Source: Chloroflexota bacterium (GTDB lineage: Bacteria > Chloroflexota > Anaerolineae > UBA4142). Taken from it: 59,112 bases of DNA. How positions within the stretch are numbered: position 1 is the first letter of the stretch; each line of letters begins with the position of its first letter. The position numbers and the translations under genes were made by a program. Where the stretch lies: positions 1 through 59,112 of the forward strand of contig JACQYF010000025.1 of assembly GCA_016208315.1 (NCBI GenBank), given 5' to 3'. The notes under the pieces are model-generated. The model ran no database searches, had not been told where the DNA came from, and was given only the letters and a program-made list of their open reading frames with translations. This document shows, one piece after another, positions 23,349 through 34,574 of the stretch.

Positions 23349-23942
23349 ATGGACGATGCAACCCGGGAACGCGAACGCGCGCGCGGCCACATCGAACTGA
23401 TCTGCGGTTCGATGTTTTCGGGCAAGACCGAGGAACTGATTCGCCGTTTAAAGCGCGCCGAGATTGCCAAGCAGCGCGTTCAGGTATTCTCTCACAACCT
23501 CGACACGCGCTATGGCGAGAGTAAAGTCGCGTCGCACAGCGGCGCGAATTGGAGCGCGATCCCGGTGCAGCAGGCCGAGCAAATCCTCGAGCGCCTCGAC
23601 CCCGGTGCGACCGTCGTCGCGATTGACGAGGCGCAGTTTTTCGACTGGAAGATCGCGGAGATCGCGAATGCGCTCGCCGAGCGCGGCGTGCGCGTCATCG
23701 TCGCCGGGCTCGACATGGATTTTCGCGGCGAGCCGTTTGGCCCGATGCCGCTCTTGATGGCGAATGCCGAGCACGTGGACAAGCTTTCGGCGATTTGCGT
23801 CGTCTGCGGCGCGCCGGCGTCGCGCACCCAGCGCCTGATTGACGGCGCGCCCGCAAAATACGACGACCCGATCATTTTAGTCGGCGCGAACGAGGTATAT
23901 GAAGCGCGCTGCCGCCATTGCCACCAGGTGCCGCGCACCTGA
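23349..23942 (+). CDS. tdk: Thymidine kinase (type II)
   Basis: 197 residues from ATG 23349 with a GGAGG-like SD. P-loop [11 protein letters not shown], Walker B-like [11 protein letters not shown], lasso loop residues and zinc ligands C-V-V-C and C-R-H-C are all present. The enzyme phosphorylates thymidine to dTMP in the salvage pathway. It follows rpmE directly, a frequent neighbourhood. The end overlaps or abuts the large membrane protein gene, depending on that gene's start. Confidence 0.96.
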   Translation: MDDATRERERARGHIELICGSMFSGKTEELIRRLKRAEIAKQRVQVFSHNLDTRYGESKVASHSGANWSAIPVQQAEQILERLDPGATVVAIDEAQFFDWKIAEIANALAERGVRVIVAGLDMDFRGEPFGPMPLLMANAEHVDKLSAICVVCGAPASRTQRLIDGAPAKYDDPIILVGANEVYEARCRHCHQVPRT

Positions 23943-23961
23943 ACCGGAGTGGACGAACAAG

Positions 23962-26739
23962 TTGACTCCCAGCCCTCGAAAATATCGAGCCGATATTCTC
24001 GCCCTCGTCGCGTACTTGGTCCTCGCGATTGTTTTGACGTATCCCCTGATTCTGCGTTTCACCACGCACATTCCCGGCGACGGCAGCGACGATCCTGCGC
24101 TCGCGTGGAACCTGTGGTGGGTTCCCTACTCGATCCTCCACCTCAACTCCAACCCGATCTACACCAACTATATGTTCTACCCGATCGGCTTGAATCTTGC
24201 GTTCTACACGCTGACTTACCTTAACGCATTCCTCTCGATCCCGGTCCAATTTGCCTTCAACCTCGTCGTCGCGGCGAACGTCAATTTGTTGTTCTCGTTC
24301 GCGCTGAGCGGGTTCGGGGCGTATCTGCTGACGAAATTCGTAATTCGTAATCATGTCCTGAGCGCAGTCGGCTCCGCAGGAGCCGCCGAAGGATCGGAAT
24401 TCGTAATTCAAGAGACTTTCCTTCCCCCTGCGGCATTTGTGGCGGGCGCGCTTTACGCGTTCTCGTCGAACAAGTTGCTGTACGCGTCTCTCGGCCAATT
24501 TAACATCGCCTCCTCGCACTGGATTCCATTCTATTTTCTCATTCTCCTAAAACTCACCACAAAGCGAATTACGAATTACGAATTATCGGAGCGAAGCGGA
24601 GATCCCGCGCCCTTTGCGGGACGAATTACGATTTGTGACGGCTTTCTCCTCGGCCTCTTCCTCCTCTTCCAAGCGTTGAGCGAATTCATCTTCGCCTCCT
24701 TCCTCATCCTCTTTACCGTCATCTATCTCTTGTATTTACTGCTCCGCACTCGATTCCGCCTAATCTCCAATCCCAAAGGGACGCTTCGCAGTCTCCAATT
24801 ACTCATTACTTTCTTGGTTGCCGCGCTCACCTTCACCCTCCCTATGCTCCCCATCCTCGCCGCGATGGTTCAGGATATGCTGGCCGAAGGCGACTTTATC
24901 CAGCAGGGGCTTGGCTTTGCGAATGTGTTTTCCAGCGATGTGCTCGGCTTTTTCGTGCCGAGCCGGCTGAATCCGATCTTGGGCGGACTCGAGGCGCAGT
25001 TTAATTTTGCGTACACCAACTTTGCGTACCTCGGCTACGCCGCGCTCGCGCTGGCTGTCCTCGCGCTGTGGAAAGTACCCGCGGCGCGCGTCTGGGGCAC
25101 CTTTGCCGCGATTTTCATATTGATTTCACTCGGCCCCGATTTGCGCGTGAACGGCAACGCATTCCCCGCGACATTTCTCCCGTTCAACCTCTTACTCGAA
25201 ATCCCGTTCGTCAAAGGCAACCGCTACCCGAGCCGCTGGAGCGTGATGGTAACGCTCGCGCTCGCGGTGATGGTCGGGTACGGCATTCTGTGGACAAGTC
25301 AAAAGCTAAAAGGCAAAAGGCAAAAGGCACTCTTAGCTTTTAGTTTTTTACTCTTAGCTTTGCTCGAGCACTTGAGCGTTCCGCTTCCAATCTCCAATCT
25401 CCAATCTCCACCTGTCTATGAAACCATCGCGCAAGACCAGGGCAATTTCACCGTGTTGGAGATTCCCCTCGCGTGGCGCAACGGGTATCGCATGACGGGC
25501 ACGCTGGACACCGCGATGATGTTCGCGCAGTGGTATCAGACCGCGCATCGCCATCCCATCCTCGGCGGCAACACGTCGCGCAATCCGGAATTCAAGTTCC
25601 AATATTTCACCGAATCTCCAATCATCCAATCTCTCATCGCGGTCGAGACCAGTCACAAATTGGACGACGCGGCCCTGGAGCGCGACAAGCAGCTCGCGCC
25701 CGACGTACTGCGCTTTTTCGGCGTGCGCTACGTCGTGTGGCATTCGCCGCGCGACCCACAGAACCGCGCCGCGCTAGACGCCGCGCGCGCGTATATCGAG
25801 CGGGTCTTGCCCGTGACCAAATTCTACGACGCGACGGATGAGATGGGTGAGACAATCGCGTATCGGGTGTTTGAAAAGCAGGCGCCGGGCGCGATGATTC
25901 GTCCGGCTGATGCGCTTGCGCGGCTGCATTTCGCCGAGGGGTGGGGGATGCTGCGTGGCAAGAACGTGTGGGCCACACGTCGCGAGGCCAAGCTGTTCGC
26001 GCGACGCGATAGGCCAGACGATGCGACCCTGACCCTGCGCTTCTACGTGCCGATGTCCAGTCAGACCGTGAAAGTGAATGTCAACGGAAACGTAGTCAGT
26101 ACGCTGGTATCCCAACGGGGCTTGAGCGTCTATAGCATCCACCCAGGACCAGAGGTGTGGCGCGCCGGAATGAACGAAATTGTCTTACAATTCGACGTGC
26201 TCGCGCCGGTGGCGTCGGTGCGAGCGGGTGATTTCGCCATCGGTACGACGGGACACACCGCGCCAGCATCCATCGTCGTATCGAGCGCGGGGAGCGAGGT
26301 GGGTGATTTCGCGCACATCTATGTCAATGGTGTAGACGCGGCGCAAAACACGCGCGGCTATAACGTCGTCGTCAACGACAGGACGGGCGCGGTCGAAACG
26401 AGCGCGGCATTCGATACGTTCGCGTCGGTAGATGAATCCGCGCGGCTGGCGCGCTTTATCGCCGAAATTCCGAACGGGCGAATTGTCGCGGTCGCCGTGC
26501 GAGACGAGGGATCGCGCTATCTAACGCAAGACGCGGTGAATGCGCTGCGTTCGATCGGAGCAAGTGAGGATTTGCGCGGCAAGTGGCGCTGGTCGCACGC
26601 GATTATCGGGGTGAAGGGCGCTGCGCCGGGCACCGCGCTCGAAATGGCGAGCGAGAGTGCGCCCGCGCAAGTGGTCGTCGGCATCGGCGCAACGGAGCCG
26701 AACGTCGCCGCGGCGGTGGAGTGGATCGAAATTCGGTAG
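23962..26739 (+). CDS. Large GT-C-like membrane protein with C-terminal ILEI domain
   Basis: 925 residues from TTG 23962; an ATG at 23899 in the same frame would overlap tdk by 44 bp, so the start is uncertain. About ten membrane segments fill residues 10-480, beginning with YPLILRFTTHIPGDGSDDPALAWNLWW, a periplasmic loop with acidic residues as in GT-C enzymes. A soluble region follows, including a beta-sandwich (about 675-780). Residues about 785-893 match the interleukin-like EMT inducer (ILEI/FAM3) fold: TRGYNVVVNDRTGAVE, FDTF, ARFIAEIPNGRIVAVAVRDEG, IIGVKG. A paralogue is at 47336. Several short repeats are translated in frame. Confidence 0.8.
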   Translation: MTPSPRKYRADILALVAYLVLAIVLTYPLILRFTTHIPGDGSDDPALAWNLWWVPYSILHLNSNPIYTNYMFYPIGLNLAFYTLTYLNAFLSIPVQFAFNLVVAANVNLLFSFALSGFGAYLLTKFVIRNHVLSAVGSAGAAEGSEFVIQETFLPPAAFVAGALYAFSSNKLLYASLGQFNIASSHWIPFYFLILLKLTTKRITNYELSERSGDPAPFAGRITICDGFLLGLFLLFQALSEFIFASFLILFTVIYLLYLLLRTRFRLISNPKGTLRSLQLLITFLVAALTFTLPMLPILAAMVQDMLAEGDFIQQGLGFANVFSSDVLGFFVPSRLNPILGGLEAQFNFAYTNFAYLGYAALALAVLALWKVPAARVWGTFAAIFILISLGPDLRVNGNAFPATFLPFNLLLEIPFVKGNRYPSRWSVMVTLALAVMVGYGILWTSQKLKGKRQKALLAFSFLLLALLEHLSVPLPISNLQSPPVYETIAQDQGNFTVLEIPLAWRNGYRMTGTLDTAMMFAQWYQTAHRHPILGGNTSRNPEFKFQYFTESPIIQSLIAVETSHKLDDAALERDKQLAPDVLRFFGVRYVVWHSPRDPQNRAALDAARAYIERVLPVTKFYDATDEMGETIAYRVFEKQAPGAMIRPADALARLHFAEGWGMLRGKNVWATRREAKLFARRDRPDDATLTLRFYVPMSSQTVKVNVNGNVVSTLVSQRGLSVYSIHPGPEVWRAGMNEIVLQFDVLAPVASVRAGDFAIGTTGHTAPASIVVSSAGSEVGDFAHIYVNGVDAAQNTRGYNVVVNDRTGAVETSAAFDTFASVDESARLARFIAEIPNGRIVAVAVRDEGSRYLTQDAVNALRSIGASEDLRGKWRWSHAIIGVKGAAPGTALEMASESAPAQVVVGIGATEPNVAAAVEWIEIR
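24341..24415. repeat. GAATTAC-type heptamers with a GGCTCCGCAGGAGCC hairpin core inside the gene
   Basis: ATTCGTAATTCGTAAT, a core with GGCTCC-GCA-GGAGCC, then GGAATTCGTAATTC. It encodes KFVIRNHVLSAVGSAGAAEG and EFVIQ, flanked by normal membrane segments. Confidence 0.75.
24563..24640. repeat. GAATTAC-type heptamers with GCGGGA core inside the gene
   Basis: GCGAATTACGAATTACGAATT, then AGCGAAGCGGAGATCCCGC...GCGGGACGAATTACG. Translated as RITNYELSERSGDPAPFAGRI in a loop between two membrane segments. Confidence 0.75.
24759..24811. repeat. CCAATCT array with GGGACGCTTCGCAGT core inside the gene
   Basis: TAATCTCCAATCCC, core GGGACGCTTCGCAGT (24778-24792), then CTCCAATTACTCATTACT. Translated as RLISNPKGTLRSLQLLIT. 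Same core at 13830 (reverse, one change) and 54402. Confidence 0.8.
25305..25411. repeat. AAAAGGC heptamers and CCAATCT heptamers inside the gene
   Basis: Units AAAGGCAAAAGGCAAAAGGC and their complement CTTAGCTTTTAG...CTCTTAGCTTT (25309-25361), then CCAATCTCCAATCTCCA (25387-25411), encoding PISNLQSPP. Confidence 0.75.
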
Positions 26740-26779
26740 GACAATTTGCCTCGGCACCGAAGGTGCCGCATTGTCCTAC
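26736..26779. repeat. Palindrome GTAGGACAAT...ATTGTCCTAC that carries both convergent stop codons
   Basis: Outer arms GTAGGACAAT (26736-26745) and ATTGTCCTAC (26770-26779), inner arms CGGCACC (26752-26758) and GGTGCCG (26762-26768). The TAG in each outer arm is the stop of the gene converging on it. Confidence 0.9.
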
Positions 26780-27261
26780 TTTGCTTGTTCGAGGATTTGG
26801 TCAATTAGCTCGAGCAGCGTCGTGTCGCGCAGGCCCGCGGATTTTTGCTTAAAGACGGTGATGCCCAGCGCGTCGAGATGCTTTTGGATTTCGCCTTTGC
26901 TCTCGACGGTGAACACGCCAATGTTGTGCGGCCTGATCCAGGTGGGCGGCGACTCGGGGTGGATCGAAGGGTCGTGCGCCAAAAGCCAGTAAAGCAATTT
27001 GATGCCGAGTTGCGCGTGAACGCGGTCCGAGCCGGTCTGCTGATAGAGCTTGCGCCACCCAGCGTCAATGCCCGGCGGCAAACGAACGTCTACGATCACC
27101 CCCGCGTATTCCTTGACGCGCAAGAAATGAACCGCAGTCGTCACGTCCTCGGCCAAACTGAATTCGAACTTGCCGCTGAACAGCAGCGGGCCGACCAGGT
27201 TTCGCAATTCAAAACGCGCGCTGTCTTCGATCCAAAGAACGCAGGGCTTTTTTGTCGGCAT
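26776..27261 (-). CDS. Response-regulator receiver-like protein
   Basis: 161 residues. A receiver-like pattern is visible: VLWIEDSARF for the acidic pocket, FSLAEDVTTAVHFLRVKEYAGVIVDVRLPPGID with Asp at the expected phospho-acceptor site, then GVFTVES. No DNA-binding or output domain follows, so it resembles a single-domain receiver. The sequence is divergent, with an insert around SIHPESPPTWIRPH. It lies 49 bp after the sensor kinase gene and is probably co-transcribed. Confidence 0.65.
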   Translation of the reverse strand: MPTKKPCVLWIEDSARFELRNLVGPLLFSGKFEFSLAEDVTTAVHFLRVKEYAGVIVDVRLPPGIDAGWRKLYQQTGSDRVHAQLGIKLLYWLLAHDPSIHPESPPTWIRPHNIGVFTVESKGEIQKHLDALGITVFKQKSAGLRDTTLLELIDQILEQAK

Positions 27262-27310
27262 ACGATTCTCAGGGTTCTCCTCGGCGGCGAATTATATCAC
27301 ACTTTTCCGA

Positions 27311-28819
27311 TCACCCTGCCGGACTGGTTCGCGGCAGGCACATACGCACGGTGGTGAGAAACGGTTGTTGATAATATTTCTCGCTGTCGGGGCGGTGACC
27401 GCCAGGCGTCGCGGGCCGGCTCTCGACCGCGAGCGTGCCCCCGTGCGCTTCGGCTACGCGCTTGGCGTCGGTCAGCCCGATCCCCGTCCCGAGCCGGCCG
27501 CGATCTTTGGACCATTTGCCGCGATAGCCCAATTGGAAAATCAAGCCCTGTTCGATCTCCTCGCGCGCAATCGGGACGCCCCAATTTTCGAATTCGATAC
27601 AAACCCATTGATCGCGAGTGTACGTGCGAACGGTGACCCAGGGCGCGCGCGCGCGGTCGCGCCGCCACGAGTACTTGATCGCGTTGTGGAGCAGGTTGGA
27701 GAACGCGCGCGTGAGATCGCGCTCGTTGCCCGCGATCTGCGCGTCGGTGTCGCGTTCGCGCCAGACGATTTCCACTTTGGCGCTGTGCGCGAATTCGGCC
27801 ACGTGGGCGATGGCGTGCTCGGCGAGATGTTTGAGCGCGAGGGAGGCCGGCAGTTCGTGCTCCCGCACGTCCGAAGTGATAAAGTCGCGGAGCGAGCGCA
27901 GCGACGCATCCATCTGGATCACCGCGGCCCGCGTGGTCAGCACGTCAATCAAACAGCCCGAGCGTTCCAATTGCGCGGCGGCGTGCAACAAATCGCGGGC
28001 GCGCTCGCGCGGCAATACGCCCGGCGCGATCTCCTGCGCGATGAGCGTCACCTGGTGCGCGGCGCTCCGCAGCGCCGCGGCGCGCAGTTCGACCGGAATA
28101 TTTTCGCGCGCCTGGCGCAGCGGCTCGATTTTGGCGGACAGGTCTTCCCACTTGTACTCGGGCAGCGCCTGCCCGCGCCGCGCCGGGTCGCTGCCTTGAA
28201 TGAATTTCTCGATGACGCTCGCCAGTTGGGCCGCTTGTTCGACGAGTTGTTCGTCCAGTTCGTCTTCGTGCAGCGCGATTAGGTCTCTCAACTTGCGCTG
28301 TCCCAACGCCTCTGCCACGCCGTCGAGTGTTTGCTGCGCCATCAACAGCGTGCTGGTGTTGGCATGCAGCACGCGGCCGATATCGTAGGTGAGTTCTTCG
28401 ACCTTGGACTGGAGCGCTTCTTCCTTCTTTTCGATTTCGTGCTCTTTCGTCACGTTCACCAAACAGCCAACGTAACCGACGATCTCGCCGGACGCAGGGT
28501 TCCGCAGCGGCTTGCAATAGTCCTCGACATACATCTCGCGTCCGTTGACGCGCAGGCGAATGATCTCTTTTTCGAGGTGTTCGCCGCGCTCGTCCGCCTG
28601 AATAGTTTTCTGCAAAAGTTCGGGACGCTGCTGCGGGTCGGCGTAAAAATCCGCCAGACTCGCGTTCACCGCGCCTTCGAGCGGCAGGCCGAGCATCTGG
28701 CGCACACGGCGATTGCAGGTAAGGAAGCGCCCATCGGGCGCGACGAAATAGACGCCGATGGGCAGTTGGAGATAGTCGAAATTGTGGGCGAGTTCAAGGT
28801 TGGTGGCTTGGGTATCCAT
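27311..28819 (-). CDS. PAS-domain sensor histidine kinase
   Basis: 502 residues from ATG 28819. A PAS domain (residues 10-125: LPIGVYFVAPDGRFLTCNRRVRQMLG and the PAC end SGEIVGYVGCLVNVTKE) is followed by a coiled helical region (130-350) and HATPase_c. The last has an N-box NERDLTRAFSNLLHNAIKY, a degenerate G1 (FENWGVPI) and G2 GTGIGLTDAKRVAEAHGGTL. No membrane segment: a cytosolic sensor. The phospho-acceptor His is not in a standard H-box; H in GRVLHANTST is a candidate. Upstream lies an extended -10. Confidence 0.85.
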   Translation of the reverse strand: MDTQATNLELAHNFDYLQLPIGVYFVAPDGRFLTCNRRVRQMLGLPLEGAVNASLADFYADPQQRPELLQKTIQADERGEHLEKEIIRLRVNGREMYVEDYCKPLRNPASGEIVGYVGCLVNVTKEHEIEKKEEALQSKVEELTYDIGRVLHANTSTLLMAQQTLDGVAEALGQRKLRDLIALHEDELDEQLVEQAAQLASVIEKFIQGSDPARRGQALPEYKWEDLSAKIEPLRQARENIPVELRAAALRSAAHQVTLIAQEIAPGVLPRERARDLLHAAAQLERSGCLIDVLTTRAAVIQMDASLRSLRDFITSDVREHELPASLALKHLAEHAIAHVAEFAHSAKVEIVWRERDTDAQIAGNERDLTRAFSNLLHNAIKYSWRRDRARAPWVTVRTYTRDQWVCIEFENWGVPIAREEIEQGLIFQLGYRGKWSKDRGRLGTGIGLTDAKRVAEAHGGTLAVESRPATPGGHRPDSEKYYQQPFLTTVRMCLPRTSPAG

Positions 28820-28852
28820 CACGGTGCCTCTGACAATCAAGCGACTAGGCGA

Positions 28853-28858
28853 ATTATA
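28853..28858 (-). promoter_or_regulatory. Extended -10 of the sensor kinase promoter
   Basis: Minus strand TGCTATAAT with TATAAT at 28853-28858. The -35 is poor (GAATCA at 17 bp). Confidence 0.5.
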
Positions 28859-28889
28859 GCACAAAATGCTGGCGGTGATTCACGGCTTT

Positions 28890-28918
28890 TTGTTGCTCTT
28901 GTTCCATTGTGTTATAAT
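28890..28918 (+). promoter_or_regulatory. Promoter of mntA-hepT
   Basis: TTGTTG (28890-28895), 17 bp, TATAAT (28913-28918), about 65 bp before the first ATG. Confidence 0.65.
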
Positions 28919-28991
28919 CGGCTTTGCGATGACAAGTCGGCGCCGTCGCGCTGTAGATTGATGGCGCTCTGCTGGTTAGGATGGTAAGACA

Positions 28992-29324
28992 ATGCCCAAC
29001 AAAAAGTCCACGCGCAAGACAAGAAAAGTTGCGCCTTTGTCGCTTGGCGGGTTGATGACGAACCGCGAAAAAATTCTCGGCATTGCGGCCCGGCGCGGAG
29101 CGCGCAAGATTCGCGTCTTTGGGTCGGTGGCGAGAGGCGACGCGGATGCTCAAAGCGATATTGATTTTCTCGTCGAACTCGAACCGGGTCGGAGTCTCCT
29201 TGACTTGGGTGGGTTGCTGATGGACCTTCAGGGCCTACTTGGTCGGCGTGTAGACGTTGTAACTGAAAAGGGACTCAGGCAGCGCATTCGTAGACGAGTG
29301 CTCAAGGAAGCGGTGCCGCTATGA
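28992..29324 (+). CDS. MntA-type minimal nucleotidyltransferase antitoxin
   Basis: 110 residues. The nucleotidyltransferase motif [19 protein letters not shown] (Gly44-Ser45 with Asp56 and Asp58) is complete, so it should be active. In HepT-MntA systems this protein inactivates the HepT toxin by adding AMP to a tyrosine. ATG 28992 adds a basic tail; ATG 29055 would give a form starting at TNREKILG, nearer the family's usual start. ATGA overlap with hepT supports coupled translation. Confidence 0.85.
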   Translation: MPNKKSTRKTRKVAPLSLGGLMTNREKILGIAARRGARKIRVFGSVARGDADAQSDIDFLVELEPGRSLLDLGGLLMDLQGLLGRRVDVVTEKGLRQRIRRRVLKEAVPL

Positions 29325-29658
29325 GAGACGAACGCGAACGGCTGCATGACATTCTCGAAGCTATCGGGAAGATCGAAAAATACTCGACGCGTGGTGAGAA
29401 GGTCTTTAAGCAGGACGAACTGGTCCAAAATTGGATCATCCACCACATTCAGATCATAGGCGAAGCGGCTTCGGCTTTGTCCGATGAGTTGCGCGATCAG
29501 CATCCTGAAGTCGGATGGTCAGAAATCATTGGCATGCGCAATATTCTTGTTCACAACTATTTTGGGATTGACAGCGACATTGTATGGGCGGTAGTCATAG
29601 ATGATTTGCCAAAACTGAAACGCCAAGTCAGAGCAATTCTTCGGAAAAAGAGAAAGAA

Positions 29659-29662
<4 letters not shown>
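29321..29662 (+). CDS. HepT-like HEPN ribonuclease toxin
   Basis: 113 residues, all-helical HEPN. The RNase motif RX4HXY is RNILVHNY: Arg73, His78 and the AMP-acceptor Tyr80. It is predicted to cleave tRNA or mRNA unless AMPylated by the neighbouring MntA. It overlaps mntA by 4 bp and overlaps the start of the sulfurylase gene by 4 bp, so the toxin module is translationally linked to a metabolic gene. Confidence 0.87.
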
Positions 29663-32250
<2,588 letters not shown>

Positions 32251-32260
32251 AGCGCAAATC

Positions 32261-33724
32261 GTGAAACGTGAACACCGGATTCATGTCGTTTTGCTCGCTG
32301 TTCTCCTGCTCTTGAACGTCGCCGTCAAGATGACACTTTGGATTCAGACGCCGCAAACGTTTCCCGATTCGTTGGGCTATGTCGCGCCCGCGCTGCGTTT
32401 GCTCGACGGGCTGGGTTACGGTTCGCAAGAGAACGGGTTTCGCACGCCGACCTATCCACTCTTCATCGCCGCGATCGTCGCTCCCTTTAGCCATGACGAT
32501 TTGTCGAGCTGCCGCGAGGCGCGCATCCCCGCGTGTCTGGGCGAAGCGCAAAAGGAACCGGGCGCGGAAGCGAATTTGCGCGCGATTGTCGCCGCCCAAA
32601 TCGTTCTGGGCCTGTTGACGATTGCGCTTGTGTACGGATTCGCGTGGCAGGTCGCGCGCAACGCGTGGGTTGCGGCGCTCTCCGCGCTCACCTATCCCAT
32701 TGATCTCTCGACCGGTTACTGGGAAATCAGCATCCTCACCGACACATTAACAACTTTTCTGTTGATGCTCGCCGTCGTGCTGACGCTGCTCGCGGCAAAG
32801 GCGACGCGGCATCGGCTTGCGCTCCACATCGCGCTCGGCGTCGTGCTTGCCGCGCTCGCGCTCGCCCACTCGGTCTATTTGCTCTACGCGATCATACCCG
32901 TAGCGTTTCTATGGCTCAAAGGACACTCCCCGCCCTTCGGGCGTCCCACACGCCCACCCAGCGCATTAGTGCTCCTCATCCCCGCGTTCTTCATTGTCGC
33001 CTGGAGCGCGCGCAACTATATCGCCGACGGCTATTTCACGCCCTCGACGATTAGCGGCTATAATCTCACGCAGATGGTTGGCGCCTTCATGGAGCAAGCG
33101 CCGGCCGAGTATCGCGACCTCGCCGAAATCTACCTGGGCTTTCGCGTGGAACGAATTGCCGCGCGCGGCAGTCACTCGGGCACCATCTTTTTCGTCTATC
33201 GCGATATGCTCGCCGAGCGGGAGACGACCTGGGCCGGACTGTCGCAGATGCTAACCGCGATGAGTCTGCAAATGATTCGCGAGCACCCGCTCGGTTATCT
33301 ACGCGTCGCGTGGGACTCGTTTCAGCAATTCTGGAAATTCGGACTCGGCAGGCAAAATTACCAATTACCAATCTCTTTTGACTGGGTCAAGTGGTTTCTC
33401 GACACGCGCGTTCACCAGGCATGGATGGCGCTGTTCTTTCTGACACCCATCGCGCTCGCGTTTCTGCAGCTCGCGCGCCGCGCCGACACATCTGCGACCG
33501 TGTGGATTTGGTTCGCGATCGCGACGGTATTCTATGCCGCGCTCTTTTCGTCCGCGTTCAACTTTGGCGACAACGAACGTTACCGCACGCACGTCGCGCG
33601 TTTGCAGTACACAGCGGTGATCGCAACAATGTGGTTGTTGGCAAAGCAATTCATCCGCGAATCTCACGAATCTCGCGAATTAGAAAAGAATTTGGCGGAG
33701 ATTTGCGTAATTCGTGGAAAATAG
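32261..33724 (+). CDS. GT-C/GT39-like integral membrane protein
   Basis: 487 residues from GTG 32261. N-terminal helix, then a loop with [20 protein letters not shown]...[12 protein letters not shown], where PDS-x-x-Y corresponds to the acidic GT-C site. About ten membrane segments. It sits between the sulfurylase fusion and cysC, suggesting that it builds the glycan to be sulfated (inference). Repeats are read in frame at [22 protein letters not shown] and in the tail [14 protein letters not shown], which extends past the last helix. Confidence 0.75.
   Translation: MKREHRIHVVLLAVLLLLNVAVKMTLWIQTPQTFPDSLGYVAPALRLLDGLGYGSQENGFRTPTYPLFIAAIVAPFSHDDLSSCREARIPACLGEAQKEPGAEANLRAIVAAQIVLGLLTIALVYGFAWQVARNAWVAALSALTYPIDLSTGYWEISILTDTLTTFLLMLAVVLTLLAAKATRHRLALHIALGVVLAALALAHSVYLLYAIIPVAFLWLKGHSPPFGRPTRPPSALVLLIPAFFIVAWSARNYIADGYFTPSTISGYNLTQMVGAFMEQAPAEYRDLAEIYLGFRVERIAARGSHSGTIFFVYRDMLAERETTWAGLSQMLTAMSLQMIREHPLGYLRVAWDSFQQFWKFGLGRQNYQLPISFDWVKWFLDTRVHQAWMALFFLTPIALAFLQLARRADTSATVWIWFAIATVFYAALFSSAFNFGDNERYRTHVARLQYTAVIATMWLLAKQFIRESHESRELEKNLAEICVIRGK
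32925..32963. repeat. Short hairpin with CGCCC/GGGCG core inside the GT-C gene
   Basis: ACTCCCCGCCCTTCGGGCGTCCCACACGCCCACC; CGCCC-TTC-GGGCG can pair. Encodes [12 protein letters not shown] in a loop. Confidence 0.55.
33648..33723. repeat. CGCGAATCT-type repeats at the end of the GT-C gene
   Basis: CATCCGCGAATCTCACGAATCTCGCGAATT, then GGAGATTTGCGTAATTCGTGG. The array encodes the last 25 residues and ends at the stop codon. Confidence 0.65.
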
Positions 33725-33732
33725 GAGACGAA

Positions 33733-34278
33733 TTGACAAAAGGGTTCACCATTTGGTTCACGGGCCTTTCGGGCGCGGGGAAGACGACCGTTTCGCGTCT
33801 AGTCGAAAAGGAGTTGCGCGCCCGCGGCTACAAAGTCGAGGTGCTGGACGGCGATGTGGTGCGCGAGAATTTATCGAAAGGGTTGGGCTTTAGCAAGGAA
33901 GACCGCGATACGAATATCCGCCGCATCGGTTTTGTGTGCGAATTGCTGACGCGCAATGATGTGGTCGCCATCGCCGCGGCCATCTCGCCCTACCGCGCGA
34001 TCCGCGACGAGAACCGCGCCCGCGTCGGCGGACGCCTTGTCGAGGTGTACTGCGAATGTCCGATTGACGTGCTCGCCGAGCGCGACGTGAAAGGGTTGTA
34101 CAAAAAAGCGCTGCGCGGCGAAATCAAAAACTTTACCGGCGTAGACGACCCCTACGAACCGCCGCTCAGCCCCGAAGTCGTGATCGAAAGTAATGAGGAA
34201 ACGCCACAGCAGAGCGCGGTGAAGGTGATAGCAAAACTGGAAGAGTTGGGGTATATTTACATGAAGGAGGCCCCATGA
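33733..34278 (+). CDS. cysC: Adenylylsulfate kinase
   Basis: 181 residues from TTG 33733 with AGGAG 5 bp before it. P-loop GLSGAGKT at 11-18, then [32 protein letters not shown] and [16 protein letters not shown], standard APS kinase motifs. Phosphorylates APS to PAPS, the sulfate donor. No PAPS reductase is nearby, so the product may serve sulfation of surface glycans rather than assimilation (inference). The stop overlaps the HicB-like gene by 4 bp. Confidence 0.94.
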   Translation: MTKGFTIWFTGLSGAGKTTVSRLVEKELRARGYKVEVLDGDVVRENLSKGLGFSKEDRDTNIRRIGFVCELLTRNDVVAIAAAISPYRAIRDENRARVGGRLVEVYCECPIDVLAERDVKGLYKKALRGEIKNFTGVDDPYEPPLSPEVVIESNEETPQQSAVKVIAKLEELGYIYMKEAP

Positions 34279-34574
34279 GAAAACGCGCGCTGATTCTGAC
34301 GGGTATTATCAAAAGAGAAGGAAATCAATACACCGCACTCTGTTTGGAGCTAGACGTATCTTCCTTTGGAGGCACACTCGAAAAGGCAATCACAGCACTA
34401 CGCGATGCGGTAGAGACATACGTCCAATACATGCTTGAAGAAGGTCGCGAAGACGCGACGATGCGTCCCGTACCAATTTCCGCTTTGCGCGAGTTCTTGA
34501 TGGGCACCACGACGCCCAGCAAAAAATCTCATCCTGCATTCCGTGCGATTCCGTTGGAGTATTCGTATGCTTGA
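34275..34574 (+). CDS. HicB-like antitoxin family protein, no HicA partner
   Basis: 99 residues. The N-terminal half, [51 protein letters not shown], is a partial RNase-H-like HicB fold. The C-terminal part has no clear DNA-binding domain. Neither neighbour is a HicA toxin. It overlaps cysC by 4 bp and the Gfo/Idh gene by 8 bp, so it is embedded in the operon. Confidence 0.75.
   Translation: MRKRALILTGIIKREGNQYTALCLELDVSSFGGTLEKAITALRDAVETYVQYMLEEGREDATMRPVPISALREFLMGTTTPSKKSHPAFRAIPLEYSYA

Noticed and set aside
26776..28819. Classical two-component system with DNA-binding regulator
   Set aside because: The receiver-like protein has no output domain and the kinase has no standard H-box, so a transcription-regulating pair is not supported.
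34275..34574. HicAB toxin-antitoxin system
   Set aside because: Only a HicB-like protein is present; neighbours are cysC and an oxidoreductase, with no HicA.
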